Numbered from the stretch's first letter, positions 1-12,517 are shown. The stretch: 64,000 nt of DNA from Dendrocalamus latiflorus (GCA_017311315.1 CM029626.1:13174106-13238105), one strand, 5' to 3'. The notes: a model not told the origin generated them from the letters alone. Made by a program: numbers and translations.

Positions 1-380
1 TCCCATCACGCACCAACGCATGGTACGTTCTCTCTACGTTCTCTCGATCTTTCAGTAGAGTACAGACTAGCAAGCTGCAGCCCATGCATCGACCGCGCTA
101 TCAGATCGATGCTCTTCATCCACCAACCATACCGGGGGAAAAATGTATGCACCGTCTCGTGGCTAGCAGCCTAGGACTACCATACAGCTTGTGCTAGCTT
201 GTCCGTCCTATCGGAGAAACACCGCGGCGTACGACAGATCGTTTTGTATTTGACGAAAAAATGATGATTGATTTCTTTACGTCAAACCGTGTCGTTCTTC
301 ACGTCACTGATAGAGATCGCACGGCGATGGACGTACGGCAATCTCGGTTCAGTGTGAAGATTGACGGCTCGCCGCTCGTC
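1..380. other. Flanking non-coding sequence
   Basis: I see no coding region, repeat family or RNA gene in this stretch. It ends at the TAA that forms the left target duplication of the Tourist-like element. Confidence 0.4.
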
Positions 381-383
381 TAA

Positions 384-1229
384 GGGTGTGTTTGGTTTGG
401 AGACTTGGTGGGATGGGATAGCTCCAACCCAGATATGTGGGATGGGATAATCCCACTTTTTGTTTGGTTGTAAGGATGGGTTAGTCCCTGTTTTTTGTTT
501 GGATGGAGGGATAGAATGGGTTGGTGCAGAGGATACCGGCAGTGGAGACGACGGCGACGACCGGAGCACGGCGACCGGAGCACCATGCGCGGGCGGCGGG
601 GGAGATGGGGAAGGGGGCGCGGGCGGCGGGGAAGACGGGCGCCGGGGGGAGAGGCACGGGCGGCGGGGGAGATGGGGAAGGGGCGCGGGCGGCGGGGAAG
701 ACGGGCGCCGGGGGGAGAGGCGCGGGCGGCGGGGGAGATGGGGAAGGGGCGCGGGCGGCGGGGAAGACGGGCGCCGGGGGGAGAGGCGCGGGCGGCGGGG
801 GAGATGGGGAAGCGGCGCGGGCGGCGGGGAAGACGGGCGCCGGGGGGAGAGGCGCGGGCGGCGGGGAAGACGGGCGCCGGGGGGAGAGGCGCGGGCGGCG
901 GGGGAGATGGGGAAGGGGCGCGGGCGGCGGGGAAGACGGGCGCCGGGGGGAGAGGCGCGGGCGGCGGGGGAGATGGGGAAGGGGCGCGGGCGGCGGGGAA
1001 GGCGGGCGCCGGGGGGAGAGGCGCGGGCGGCGGGGAAGACGGGCGTAGGCGCGCGCAGGAGAAGTGGGTTGGCGCGGTTCGCTCGTTTTGGGCGGATCGT
1101 TCCAACCCACTTTTCAGGAGAATCTTTTCTTTTGGGTCCAACCCACCCCACCAAGTCTCCAAACCAAACACTACAAAAAAAGGGTCCAACCCACCCCATC
1201 CCGGGATATCCCCTGAACCAAACACAACC
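384..1229. mobile_element. PIF/Harbinger (Tourist-like) non-autonomous element carrying a minisatellite
   Basis: The left end reads GGGTGTGTTTGGTTTGG. The right end, reverse complemented, reads GGTTGTGTTTGGTTCAG, so the two ends are terminal inverted repeats. Both are flanked by TAA (381-383 and 1230-1232), the 3-bp duplication typical of PIF/Harbinger and Tourist elements. Subterminal parts share motifs such as GGGATGGG and CCAACCCA in inverted form. No transposase is encoded. The interior is filled by a GC-rich minisatellite. The long open frames on both strands here come from that repeat and are not genes. Confidence 0.8.
590..1045. repeat. GC-rich minisatellite, 66-bp and 37-bp units
   Basis: The marker GAAGACGGGCG recurs near 631, 697, 763, 829, 866, 932 and 1035, with one variant (GAAGGCGGGCG) near 998. 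Spacings are 66, 66, 66, 37, 66, 66 and 37 bases. The 66-bp unit is a 37-bp module plus a 29-bp module containing GGGGGAGATGGGGAAG, so the array alternates full and short units. It lies wholly inside the Tourist-like element. Confidence 0.9.
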
Positions 1230-1454
1230 TAAGGAAGCGCCGTGTGCGTGCTATCACGACACACCCGCTCGATCCGGCCGGTGGATGAACGACAGGCAGT
1301 CTTGCCCCTCTTTGCTTGTGTTACGTCGTTGTAGCAACGAGCTGCGGCTGAGCACGCAGCGGAACCCGCGCGCCGAATGCTCATCAGCTAGCCTCGGCAG
1401 CATCGTCGTTGTAGGCATACTAACAACTGTACGTATGCTGGTCCTTGTTGCGTT

Positions 1455-1825
1455 GAATGGAGCTTCCTGTCCCCTTCTTTCTATTCCCCTCCCTATTCCC
1501 TCAATCTAAACCACTCACATCTCATCCAATGGCTAGTTTTTTTATATATTTTCACCATTTGCCCATCCATAATAAATAATAAAAAAATACAGAAAAATAA
1601 AATTTATTTTTATTATAATTTTTTTACAGAAATTATAATTTTATTTTTTTCTGTAAAAAAATTACAATAAAAAATAAATTTTATTTTTTCTGTATTTTTA
1701 TTATTTATTATGGATGAGCAAATGATGAAAATATAAAAAAACCTAGCCATTGGATGAGATGTGAGTGGTTTAGATTAAGGGAATAGGGAGGGGAATAGGG
1801 AGAAGGGGATAGGGAAGCCCCATTC
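1455..1825. mobile_element. Mutator-type fold-back MITE
   Basis: The element is almost one complete inverted repeat. The left arm begins GAATGGAGCTTCC and the right arm ends GGAAGCCCCATTC. The arms remain complementary for roughly 170 bases to an AT-rich centre near 1640. The 9-bp sequence TGTTGCGTT flanks both sides (1446-1454 and 1826-1834), the length expected of Mutator-like insertion. It has no coding capacity. A transcript crossing it would form a long hairpin. Confidence 0.88.
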
Positions 1826-1919
1826 TGTTGCGTTGGCCTGGGCTACCAGCCGGTCGGATATACTGTTGTTACAAACACCGGCGTGCGTGGGCGCGTGGCC
1901 GGCGCACGACAGGGCAGCA

Positions 1920-4870
1920 TGTGACGACCAAATTTTTGAAGCCGTCGAGTCTCTCTGTAACTGTCTAGAAATTTCAGTTGCAAAGTGATAACGAGTGTAT
2001 ATTAAGTCTGCTCAAACTTTGATCATAAAAGTCAAACTTTGATTACAAAAAAGTACGGCAAGCACCTGAGCTTTACATTATTAAAGGTGTTCAAGCCCAA
2101 AGTTTATGATACAAGACAAAAATATCTCCCTAAATCACATGCATGTTTGAGTATAGTTGAGACCTAGAACCAGTAGTCATCACTTTCTAAGGAATCATCG
2201 AAGTCTCCCTCAAAAGGTTTCTTGGTATCCTCCCAAGCTCCTTCTGTCGATGATTAAGCAAGTATGAGTACAACTGTACTCAGCAATCTATACGAAGATA
2301 TCTACTTAATTACTTGTTAGGATTTTAATAGAACAAGATATGAAGATTCTATTATTATGGATATAAATGCATATTTGTTTGCAAAGATCTTTAGACTCGA
2401 AATACAAAACTTTATTTTATTAAAAGAAAAGAGGATTTAACCGGCGCACTTATCATTTTGAAACCATTAAAACTTATTGTTGGAGCCACTCATTAAACAC
2501 TATACTCTACAGAGTTGCCCAGCTTTACCCATAAAATACCTCAAACTCATAATGTCATACAATAGACATACAACATGATAGCGTGCAATTGAGCTAAGGT
2601 AACAATGCAGTTTTACTATTCTTTTAACAATGCCGTTTTACTATTCTTTTCTTTCTAGTACCTACTTAACATGTATAGGCCATTCAATAACGATCAGGTA
2701 TCCACTGGCTAGTGTGGAATCCACACCCCAATATTGAATGGGCCTACCAACATGAAGAATTGCAAGCGGTATAAAAAGCCCAACTTTCATCTTCACCTTT
2801 ATCATGTGGCCCATCCATAGATCCTATTATAGCAATTTACCCTGTAGATACTTGATTAAGTCGAGCAGTGTATTAGACCAAGTTGACAAGTCAAGCTCAT
2901 GGTTGAGCGACGTTTATGTTATTTACTTTGCATAAGGGTCTAGTCCTTATTTACCACAAATGAAGCAACCATTCGCATACTATGTGTATCATAGCACAAT
3001 ACCATCTAAACCATACCAAAGTCTCAATCCTCGGGTCAGGTATGGGTTTCAACCATCTAGTGGCTGCCCACCAAGTAGTCTCAACTCTTAGCTCCATTTC
3101 AAAGTCTACCAACGTGGAGCCAAATAGTTCTTATTAATACAAATAAATCATTTTAGTTGTCCAACCTAATTTCTAACTATCTATATTGTGTTTAAATATG
3201 TTATACCAAGATTGTCAAGGTGAATATGGCCTTTAAGAATATGACTGAGCTTTTTGGTGGTTGGATCTAATTAGGCATCATGTCATTCTAAGCTATTATT
3301 TATGTAAATAAAAGTGCACAATTAATGTAAATGAAAATAAAGATACTTAAGTAATATGAAATCAACATGATCAAAAACATGTAACATATCTTCTTGCTCG
3401 TAATATTCGATTGGGCCTACTTCTTCTGCGTCTTGATTAGCTCCTTTAGTAGTATGCTTAATGAATCCAAGTGCTATCGCAAAGGAAAATGAATCAAATA
3501 AGTCTAGGCTCGAAAGAAAGCAAACTGGGAACACAATAAAAGAGAAAATCCATAAAAAGGTTTAAATGTAGGAGGATTCGGGTGGTTAGGGTCTAAGCCA
3601 TACTTAGTTAGGTCAAACAGAGTTGAAAATGGGCTAGACGGGCTCAAGACAGTCGAATCAATTATAAAACAAACTTAACGGGTTTCAGGTGAACATTAAC
3701 AAGTTGGGTGAATAGTACCGAGTTGGTACTATTCCTAGCGGGTCGGGTTTGGTGAATAGTACAAGTTAGGTTGGGACTATCGGGCTATACAGTGTTGGGC
3801 CATCGGTGAACATTTTTTGGGCTGGGCTATAAATAGTGTTGGGCTGCACAATATTGGGCTAGCCCAGTTTGACCGACTGGGCTAAGAGCCACCTCGGGCT
3901 AGCTTTTCCAATTTACCATGGCGGCCCATGGAGCACATGACCCGACTGACTTAAAAGCGAGCTAGAGCTCGCTCCCATGGTGCCCGAGATAGGGGAGGCT
4001 TGGCTCAAGATGGTCTGAGGAGGGCAAGCGATGGTGGCCGTGGGCGGTGGAGTGATGGCACATGGAGGCGGCAAGCTAGAGGCGGTGAAGCTAAGCAAGA
4101 AGCTAGCGGCTATCTTTGTGGTGGTGGGGTGAAGCTATGAATGTGAGCAACTAGATTTGAATAGAGGCAGATGTAGGTAATCGAGGTTGGGCTTAATAAC
4201 GGTGATTTGGGCATCAACTGCAGCGGCACGGCGTGGCCGGAGTTGAGGAAGAAGGGGTAGTGGTGAGTGTGGAGTGGTACGGAAAGAGGGTGAGGGAGTC
4301 ATGGGGCTTGGCCAAATAGACGACAAAGACAATGGCACCAGTAGCAGCATGACAATGCGCTCAATGCATGAACGATGATGTGGGTAGGCATTGAGTTTCA
4401 ATCTAAAGTATCGAAGCTAACAGGTGCGTTGGCAGTGTGGGAGGCATCGCCTCTCACTGCTGTGAGCGCGTGAGGTGGTGCGGTGAGCAGCGGCAATCTC
4501 AAGGTGTCAAGTGGCTGGCTCACTATCTTCCGACGGCGTGGATCTACAATGGGGCAACACAGTGTGGGGTCAACAACCATGTTAAGGTGCTATACAAGCG
4601 GCCAATGATGTGGTGTGGTCATTGTGCAGCTTTGGAGTAGGCAAGATGGAGAACGAGTGAGGCAGTGCGTGCGGGCATGCACAGCATCGCGTCATGCGAC
4701 AGCAGGAATAGGGGTGGTGGCTAAGTGGCTTGAGTGTACCTGTAAGCTTGGAAAGCGTATTTCTAAAAGGGAAAGTGGTTTGGTCTTAGAAACTTTTCGG
4801 ATTTGGCAAAGTCTCAAATTCAAGCAACATTCAAACAAATTCAAAAATTTTGAAATTTTAGGGTTATTCA
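1920..4870 (-). repeat. 3' LTR of the composite gypsy element
   Basis: This LTR of about 2.95 kb starts TGTGACGACC and ends GGGTTATTCA on the plus strand. Bases about 1955-2145 match 12335-12517, and about 3995-4870 match 20125-20980. Together these show that the right LTR has lost the equivalent of 2145-3995. Imperfect internal repeats of gtgaatagta/gttgggctg-type words occur near 3680-3870. Small open frames inside it (for example 4135-4401 and 4437-4640) are repeat-derived, not genes. Confidence 0.75.
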
Positions 4871-4949
4871 AACCAACACCCCTTAAAAAGAATCTCAACC
4901 CTGAGATTCACTTAGACTAGGGAATAGGTTGGGGAAATCTCACTATAAA

Positions 4950-6208
4950 TTTGATTCCTTTTCCCATGTTGCTTCATGTACAGTATGGTTCCTTCGAAGA
5001 ACTCTGCAAAACCTGATGCTCCTATTCCTTAGTTGTCTCTCTATAGTTTCAAGAATTTGTATAGGCTCTTTCCAGTATGTCAAATCATTCTACAGATCTA
5101 TATCTTCAGGAGGTACTTGTTCAGTTGGTTGCCAAAGACACTTCCGAAGTTGTGATACATGAAATAAATAATGTATTATAGTTAATACGGGGTCAATTGC
5201 AACTTGTATGCCACTTCTCCCACTCTCTTCAAAACCTTGTAGGGACCAACATATCTTGGTGCTAGTTTTCCATGCATTTGAAATCTATGTATTGCCTTAC
5301 ATGGGGTAAATTTAAGATAAATATAATCTCTAACTTCAAAGCTTAAGTCCTTCCTATGGTTGTCTGCATAGTTCTTTTCAAGATTTTGGGCAATCTTTAA
5401 CTTATCTCTAATAATTTTCATATGAGCTTCAACATCGTGAGTAATTTGTGGTCTGAGAAGTTGTCATTCACCAGGTTGTGTCCAATCAGTTGTGTTATGC
5501 ACTCTTCCATATAAAAGCTTCAAATGGTGACATCTCAATACTAGCTTGGTAATTATTATTGTAGGAGAACTATGAAAATGGCAAATACATACTCCATGCA
5601 GCTCCATAGATGAGTGCACATGCTCTTAATATATCTTCTAAAATCTGGTTGATCCTCTCGGCTTGTCCTCTGATTTGTGGATGGTATGTTATGCTAAAAG
5701 TCGAATGTGTTCCCATTGTATCATGTAATTTTTTTTCCAAAACTTTGATGTAAATTGTGCTCCTCTATCTAAGACTATCCTATTAGGAACTCCATGTAAT
5801 ATCACAATCCTTGTCAAATATAACTTGGCTAACTTATTCTTTCCATAGGTTTGCTTGATTGGTAGAAGTGTGCTACTTTAGTTAGTTGATCTACAATCAC
5901 CCATATGGCATCTTCAGCTTGTGTCTTTGGTAGTCCAGTAATAAAGTTCACACCAATCTCCTCCAACTTCTATTTTGGAATTGGCAGTGATTGTAATAAT
6001 CCTGTCAGTCTTTGATGGTCTATTTCAATCTTCTATCACACATCACAAAGTGCTATGCATTTAGCTATTTCTCTTTTCATGTTGCTCCATCAAAACCTCT
6101 TCTTTAAGTCTTGACACATCTTTGTTCCTCCAGGGTGTATAAAAAAATGGTTATGAATGTGCTTCCTCTAGGATTAACTCTTTCAACTCCTTATCTGGAA
6201 AACATAAG
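4950..6208 (-). pseudogene. Gypsy integrase, C-terminal half, with chromodomain-like tail (degenerate)
   Basis: Minus-strand translation gives recognisable integrase pieces: a zinc-binding region with HPGG and KMCQDLKKRFW near 6170-6090, the HPQ-GQAERINQ segment near 5690-5640, and a C-terminal SH3-like stretch ending GPYKVLKRVGEVAYKLQLT at 5421-5182. Beyond it, in shifted frames, come HVSQL-like residues, then YWKEPIQILE and HEATWEKESNL. These resemble the chromodomain that ends Tekay/Del polyproteins. Several frameshifts and stops interrupt the reading frame, so it is a fossil. The frame resumes at 7584 on the other side of the solo LTR. Confidence 0.75.
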
Positions 6209-7578
6209 TGTAGCGACCCAGATTTGGTAATCCGAATCTTCTGTGTATTCTGAGCTAGTCTCTGAATTAGTAGCTAGCCCACACAATATAACAATGGTGA
6301 ATATCACATCCATACATGCGTATAAGTCAAAAGGAGTTCTTAATATTACATATACAGTCATAAATAGGTCTTACAATCAAGATTTACAGAATGGGCCGAT
6401 AAGCCAAATGAGTTTGTTCACATAATGCAGTGGAAAGTAAATAAATCGAAAGAGCCTCCATGATTTGTCACAAGCAATCAACTGGGGCTAAACCTAGTCC
6501 TAGCCATCGTCTTCAATGTTGTAGTTGGAGGCATGGAAGTATACATACACCAGATCAATGCTTCTGTCATCGAAAATCCACATATTAAGCAACCATGAGT
6601 ACAAAGGTACTCAGCAAGTCCCTATACCAAATGCAAGTATATAGATGTAGGGTTTGACAAGGGAAGGTTATAGGGTTCTTTTAGCAGAAAGCAAGTTTCC
6701 TTTCAAATACCATCATTAACTCAACCTATGACTTGGCCATTTTTAACTAAAACCAAAGTGTCCAATTTAATTAAAGTTTATCATGAAAGCGAAATCTCTT
6801 CACTTTCTTATCCATTTCCATCCCACAAATACCAAATCAATTTCACTTTTATTCAAAGATACCATAACCATTTCCTCATACTTTCATCCATAACCACCGT
6901 TAATCGGTAATCATTATTTTATGAAAACTGTGCAAGTGGCGTTTCTACACAATGTCCATAAACAGGGGCACAGCTATTCGAATAGATCATAACACCCTGT
7001 GGAAGGTATACAAGCTTACCCACACGATATGATTAACTCATAATTTCAGCCACAAGACGCTTATGTAGGCATGTGACTGAGAAAATCATAACAGGACTTT
7101 TACAATGCTTAGTCCCAAGCTTCCTCCCACTATGTAGGCATGTAGACTCCCAAAATATTTTCTTCCCAGGCTACGTTTTTAGTGAGAGACCCCGTTGTTA
7201 GGGAGGCTATAGCCCTTCACATTAAAAAAAATCCACATAGGGTCAGTGACCAGCGTAGGTCACTCCCAGAATAATCACAATAGAATTCCAGAAATTCACC
7301 AACCAATCTAATGCGTAGGAGTAACACCAAAACTAAGCAAATTAGTTGGCCATATCAATCCCATTCTTGACTTGTTGTTAATGATTTTTTTTGGGAAATG
7401 GATTAGCACACAAATAACTTTTAGAAATTTTCAAACTTGATTTTTGAGCCAAGGAAATTGACTTTAAAATTTTAAATTCAAGCAAGGCTTTTGGGAACAT
7501 TTTAAACATGCACCAAAAAATTTTAAACTCATGAAAATTATGCAAGTTTTATTTGGAAGCCAATTTTTGGTTGTTACG
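6209..7578 (-). mobile_element. Solo gypsy LTR inserted in the integrase region
   Basis: The segment begins TGTAGCGACCC and ends TTGTTACG, and is flanked by ATAAG at 6204-6208 and 7579-7583. The host integrase frame is interrupted at that point and continues on the other side, so the insertion is clean. It shares the words ATGAGTACAA and GTACTCAGCAA with the outer LTR near 2260, which indicates a related gypsy lineage. No internal coding region is present, as expected after LTR-LTR recombination. The final base of the LTR (G for A) is probably a later mutation. Confidence 0.85.
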
Positions 7579-7583
7579 ATAAG

Positions 7584-9260
7584 CGGCCATAGAATTTCAT
7601 TATACCTTGTTCATCTTTTGTAAATTCTGATGGATTTACCTTTTGAATAGTCTCTTTAAGTTGTTGGATTTATTTATCCTCTCCATGAGCAAGTTTAATT
7701 TGTTCTGTTAAGGTTGGTTGCATTTTCAATACTACAATCAGTCCTTGCTCGACTATCTCAAGGTTTAGTTGTTGCATCTCCTTCTTAAGTTGACATTGGC
7801 ACTCTAGCACTGTGGCCACGATATGATATATTTTTCTGCTCAATGCATCTGCCACCATATTTGCTTTTTCAGGGTGATATTGAATATTCAAATCATAGTC
7901 TTTAATCAATTCTAACCATCTTTGTTGCCTCAATTCAGATCTGGTTGAGTAAAAATATACTTCAAACTCTTATAATCGAAAAACACTTCAAAGTGGTTCC
8001 CAATAGGTAATGTCTCCACATCTTCAAAGCATGTACTACTGGTGCTAATTCCAAGTCATATGTCGGGTAATTTTCTTCATGAGGTCTCAATTGTCTTCAA
8101 GAATAAGTTACAACTCTTCTATCTTGCATCAACACACATTCTAATCCCTGTCTTGAGGCATCACAATAAATTTGGAAGTCCTTTTTAGGATCAGGAAGTA
8201 TTAGCACTAGGGTTGTAGTCAATTTAACCTTTAACTCCTAAAAGCCCTCTTCATATTTGTTCGTCCATTCAAATGGGTTAATCTTCTTGAGAAGTTGGTC
8301 AAGAGGGCGTGCTATCTTTGAAAATCCTCCTATGAATCGGCTGTAGTAACCAGCCAATCCGAGAAACTTCTGACCCCTGTTACTGTTTTTTGTTGCTTCC
8401 ATTATGTTACTACTTTCACGTATCTGGATCAACCTTTACTCCTTCTTTTGTAATAATGTGCCCTAAGAAGGTGACTTCCTTTATTCAAAATTCACATTTG
8501 GTGTTCCCATTTGGTAAACTTGGCATACAGTTGATGTTCCTGTAATCTAGTTAAGGCCAAATGTAGATGTTGTTGATATTCTTCTTGATTCTTAGAGTAT
8601 ATCAATATGTCATCCACAAAGACTACCACAAATTGATCTAAGTAATCTATGTAGACATGGTTAATTAATTTCATGAAATATGCTGGTGCATTGGTCAAAC
8701 CAAATGGAATAACTGTGAATTCGAATAACCCATATCTTGTGGAAAAAGTAGTTTCCTCTCCATCTTGTTCTCAGATCTTGAGCTGATGATATCCAGACCA
8801 TAAATCTATCTTGGAAAATACTTTGCCTCCTTTAAGTTGATCAAATAGGACATCAATGCTTGGTAAGAGGTATTCATTATTAATGATCAGTGCATTCAAT
8901 ACTATGTAGTCTACACACATTCTCAAACTTACATCCTTCTTTTTAGCAAATAGTACTGGTGTTGACTAGGGTGAGACACTGGGATGAATAAATTCTTGTC
9001 TATCAATTCATCTAATTATTTCTTAAGCTCCTTCAACTCACTTGCTGATATTTGATATTGAGGCTGGGTGATTGGTTTTGTTCCTAGAATCAATTCTATA
9101 GCAAGCTCAATCTTTCTATCTGGTGATCTTCCGGGCAATTCTTCTGGAAAAACATCTAAGTTTTCTTGGACTACTGGTACTTGGGTTACTCCTTCTGCTA
9201 TCAAGCTATTAATGTTCCTCTTCGGTTTTTCTATCAAAGTATGGTCGATTATCACTGTTA
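7584..9260 (-). pseudogene. Gypsy reverse transcriptase / RNase H and start of integrase (degenerate)
   Basis: Minus-strand fragments, in order, are: the RT entry region ending ASELKELKK (9255-9016); the RT palm with FVDDILIYSKNQEEY (8698-8492), the DD pair being the catalytic aspartates; a connection segment with FLGLAGYYSRFI (8432-8238); and an RNase H/tether segment with MVADALSRK (7933-7670). A further piece, EFTKDEQGIMKFYGRL, leads to the integrase near 7640-7584. The pieces lie in different frames separated by stops, so no functional enzyme is made. Confidence 0.85.
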
Positions 9261-9609
9261 CTTTCTATTTCTCCGAATTGCTTAATGTCACTGACTTCTT
9301 TTCACAATTCACTTTTGCCTTATGTTTAGTCAACCAATTCATCCCAAGAATGACATCTAATTATCTCATTTCTAATAGTAGCATGTCTGCTTTAAATCTG
9401 ATCCCTTGTATAACTAGGTTTAACCTACTACACCCAAACTAGGATTTCATCATACTCCCAGGTGTTTGAAATACATAGGGATTTTGCAAAGGAACAAAAA
9501 GACAACTGATTTTTCACAGTAAATGACAAAGAAAGAAATAAATGGGTAGCTCCAGGATCAAATAAAACCAATGAGGGTTTTGAATGGATCAAGAATGTAC
9601 CAACTATGT

Positions 9610-10860
9610 AGATTATGTGGCTTCCTCAACAGTGATGTGGTTGACATGTCCCTGAACCGTCCTTGGGGTGATCCATCCTCTTCCTGTGGTTTGCCCTTCT
9701 AGTCTTCCCACTTGACTTCTGGGTTGTAATATTCCTCCTTGATTGACTGGTGTGGTTGTAATCATTCTAGGTGTCAGATGTTGAGTTTTGGCATGTTTTT
9801 GCCACTTCTGATGGTAAGCCTCTCTTCGGGCATTGGCCTCGATAATGTACATTTTGTCCACGGTGGAACAAGTCACTGACCCTAGTGTGCAATTTCTTTG
9901 GTAATAATTCCCACCACAGGTATGGCATTGCACCATGGTAGGTCGAGCGGCATTATATTTTGGTACTAGGGCTACAACAACTAGCCTTCTCTGTTGATAT
10001 CTGAATGGTGGTGCTGTCATCATTCTTCCACGTTGTGCACTTGACGACAATGCCACCTATTTTGCTCTTCTCTTCTGGGTGTCCTCCAATTCACCTCTTG
10101 TTTATTCTGACATAAGAAGTTTGTGTTACCATGGATGACAGATCTTTAAAGTCAATTGCTGAGATGTGAAACTTCAATGATTTTGTAGTCCTTCAACAAA
10201 GTGCTCCATCTTTTTCTCCTCTGTGTTGGTATCTTTAAGAGCATAGTGAGCCAAATGATTGAACTGATGAAGATATTCCATCACTGAACATCCACCTTGC
10301 TTAAGAGCAAGAAATTCCCAGTGTTTTGCAGCAATAACGCCAGAAGGTATGTGGGCCTTATGGAATGCCTCTTCAAATTCCTTCCATGGTATATCTCTTC
10401 TAGGGTGCAGTGTCTAATAGTTCATCCACCATATGGCTGTATGTCTCTGTAGCTAATGTGACATAAATAAGGTCTTCTCCTTGTCATTGCATTGGATTGT
10501 ATTTAGTTTCCTCTCAATGTCATGAATCCAGTCATCTGCTGCCATTGGATATGGGAATGTTGAAAAAGTTGGTGGTTGGGTCTTATGAAAATTTGCCCAT
10601 CTGGAACCTGTAGCTGTTGCTTCCTGGGTAACTATGGTTCTTGTTGAGGATCCTATAGTTGCTTGTGGTCTAGCTGCTATTTATTCCGAAAGTTTTGTCT
10701 ATTGCTCCATCATTCTTGCTTATCCTTGTTCTGCTTGAAATCTATTTCATTCCATCATTGCTAACACTTTTGCCAAATTAGGTTGACCCTCTATTGAGTT
10801 TACTTCACTGGACTGATTATTCACATGACCACTTGATCTAGTCATGTCATCGTGTTTTCC
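9610..10860 (-). pseudogene. Gypsy gag with decayed zinc knuckle
   Basis: On the minus strand a gag-like frame begins MTRSSGHVNN near 10853. It contains a retrotransposon-gag domain with WIHDIERKLN (around 10535) and WKEFEEAFHK (around 10385), and ends in a basic region with a zinc-knuckle remnant CHTCGGNYYQRNC near 9940-9900. The usual glycine-histidine spacing of CX2CX4HX4C is lost. Multiple stops occur. It sits immediately upstream (in sense) of the reverse transcriptase remnant, in normal gypsy order. Confidence 0.75.
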
Positions 10861-10869
10861 TATTGCTGA

Positions 10870-12330
10870 TGTGGGGTTTATCTCTACAGTGATTTTTAGA
10901 AAATTTAGATAGGTGAGTAAGAATTAAGACAATAGGTGAGAGTAGAAAGGCCCTATTCTTTTTGGCTTTTGATTAATGCTCCAAATGATGAAATGGGGTG
11001 CCTCTTGAAGTGGATTCTCCAAACAGCTTTTCTAGCCCAAAACCATGTGGGTCATCCACGTTGGTATCTCTATTGTCTGCTATCATGTTGAAAAGTATAG
11101 ACAAAAGCTATCAGCTGTAGCCAAAAGCCATCAGTCGCAGCCCAAAAAAACACCTCTAAAGAACAAAACAAAGACTACAGTGAAAAGAGGGATATTGAAT
11201 TTTGACAAAGTAGATACACAGATATTGGTAAAAAAAACTATAGATTAATTAACATAGCTTTTTATTTATCTTACACACGTTGCACATAAACCATTTTTAA
11301 GGTACATATTACAACCTATTTTACACACAAAAGACCATCTACTGGGGTTCACACCACTATTCTAGCATAATTTACACGTCACATCTCATTCTCTAATCCT
11401 CTTCACTCCTCATTCTCTAAAGGTGGATTGCTTGATGTGTACCACACACGCTCCATTGGTTCTTCTTCACCTATCTTTTCTTTTTTCCTTGCCTTGGACA
11501 TCTTTGACCTTTGGCTTTCCCTTGCCAAGGGATAAGGATCCACGAAACATGCAGTGATACTGGCAAGCATCTCTGATAGGATGTGGGCAAGCACTTGACC
11601 TTTCTGCCTGATCTTCTATGGGATGGGCTAGAATGTCTAGGGTTTCTCCACAATCGGACATCTCTCTTGCCTCTATCATCTATCTTTGGCACAAGTCCCT
11701 TCGTAGTATGTGTATCTCTTTCTTGGCCAAATACAGTCGATGGCGTAAATCTTGGTATTCTCCCAAAGTCCTAGAGTATAATGCTTCCTGATAGGCATTG
11801 TGTTGTGCAACTTCACCCAGGCGATAATCATCATCGGCTTCGGGCTGGGGCACTAAAAAGCTGGCACCATTGTTGCAGTCTTGAGGGATGATGTGGAAAG
11901 GTGAATTTTTAAATTCTCATCATAATATTGTCAAATATAGAGCACTGCCTTATGTCCTACATCTTGGATTGCATCCTTCTCCTTAATTCTACATCCAGTG
12001 AATTTGTGGTATGTATCTGGCCTGATGTCCAAGGGTGTCAGAACTACCCATGCTTTCTATTGATATAGTTTTCCTCTAATGAACTGCCCTTCTACTTGGA
12101 AGACTGGGTGATTCTAGTTGGTTGTTCTAAGGTATTGTTGCATACTCCACAGCCTGGCTGCCCATCCTGTCAGTTGTTCAGGCCTTGAATAGATATAGTG
12201 CACCATCTGTACAGCTAATGAGAATTTGACGGTAGATAAGAGAAAAAGCAGATATTTTTACAAAAGTAAAACTAACTTTAATCAAATCTAAGATGGGCGA
12301 GACAACAATAGGAATGGAAAGACAGTAGTA
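10870..12330 (-). other. Gypsy 5' leader with an unrecognised coding-like remnant
   Basis: This stretch separates gag from the right LTR. I could not find a clear tRNA-Met type primer binding site. From about 12180 down to 11400 the minus strand looks coding: short open runs containing WSMQQYL, LTPLDIRPDTYHKFTGC, DVGHKAVLYI and YDENLKIHLS appear in shifting frames broken by stops. This resembles a decayed protein gene, possibly an extra retroelement ORF or captured host sequence. I cannot name the family. The part near 11040-11340 looks non-coding and AT-rich. Confidence 0.4.
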
Positions 12331-12334
12331 ATAC

Positions 12335-12517
12335 TGCCTAGGAATTTCACTTGCGGAGTGATGAAGAATATACATCAAGCCTACTCAAACTTTGATTATA
12401 AAAGCCAAACTTTTGATTACAAGAGAGTACAGCTTAGCAACCAAACTTTACATTATTAAGGATGTCCAATTCAAAGTTTATGGTACAAGACAAAATATAT
12501 CCCTAAACCATAGGCAC
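12335..12517 (-). repeat. Right (5') LTR of the composite gypsy, inner fragment
   Basis: This piece aligns with left-LTR bases about 1955-2145, sharing the words ctcaaactttgat, tttacattatta and tatccctaaa. It stops abruptly where the second retroelement starts at 12518. The exact LTR edge near 12300 is blurred by divergence. Confidence 0.7.

Noticed and set aside
460..1509. Overlapping long open frames on both strands (up to about 350 codons) in the GC-rich region
   Set aside because: They are produced by the 66/37-bp minisatellite inside the Tourist-like element; stops are rare in such GC-rich repeats and no domain is present.
9068..9442. Plus-strand 124-codon frame
   Set aside because: It is antisense to the gypsy reverse transcriptase remnant and has no domain of its own.
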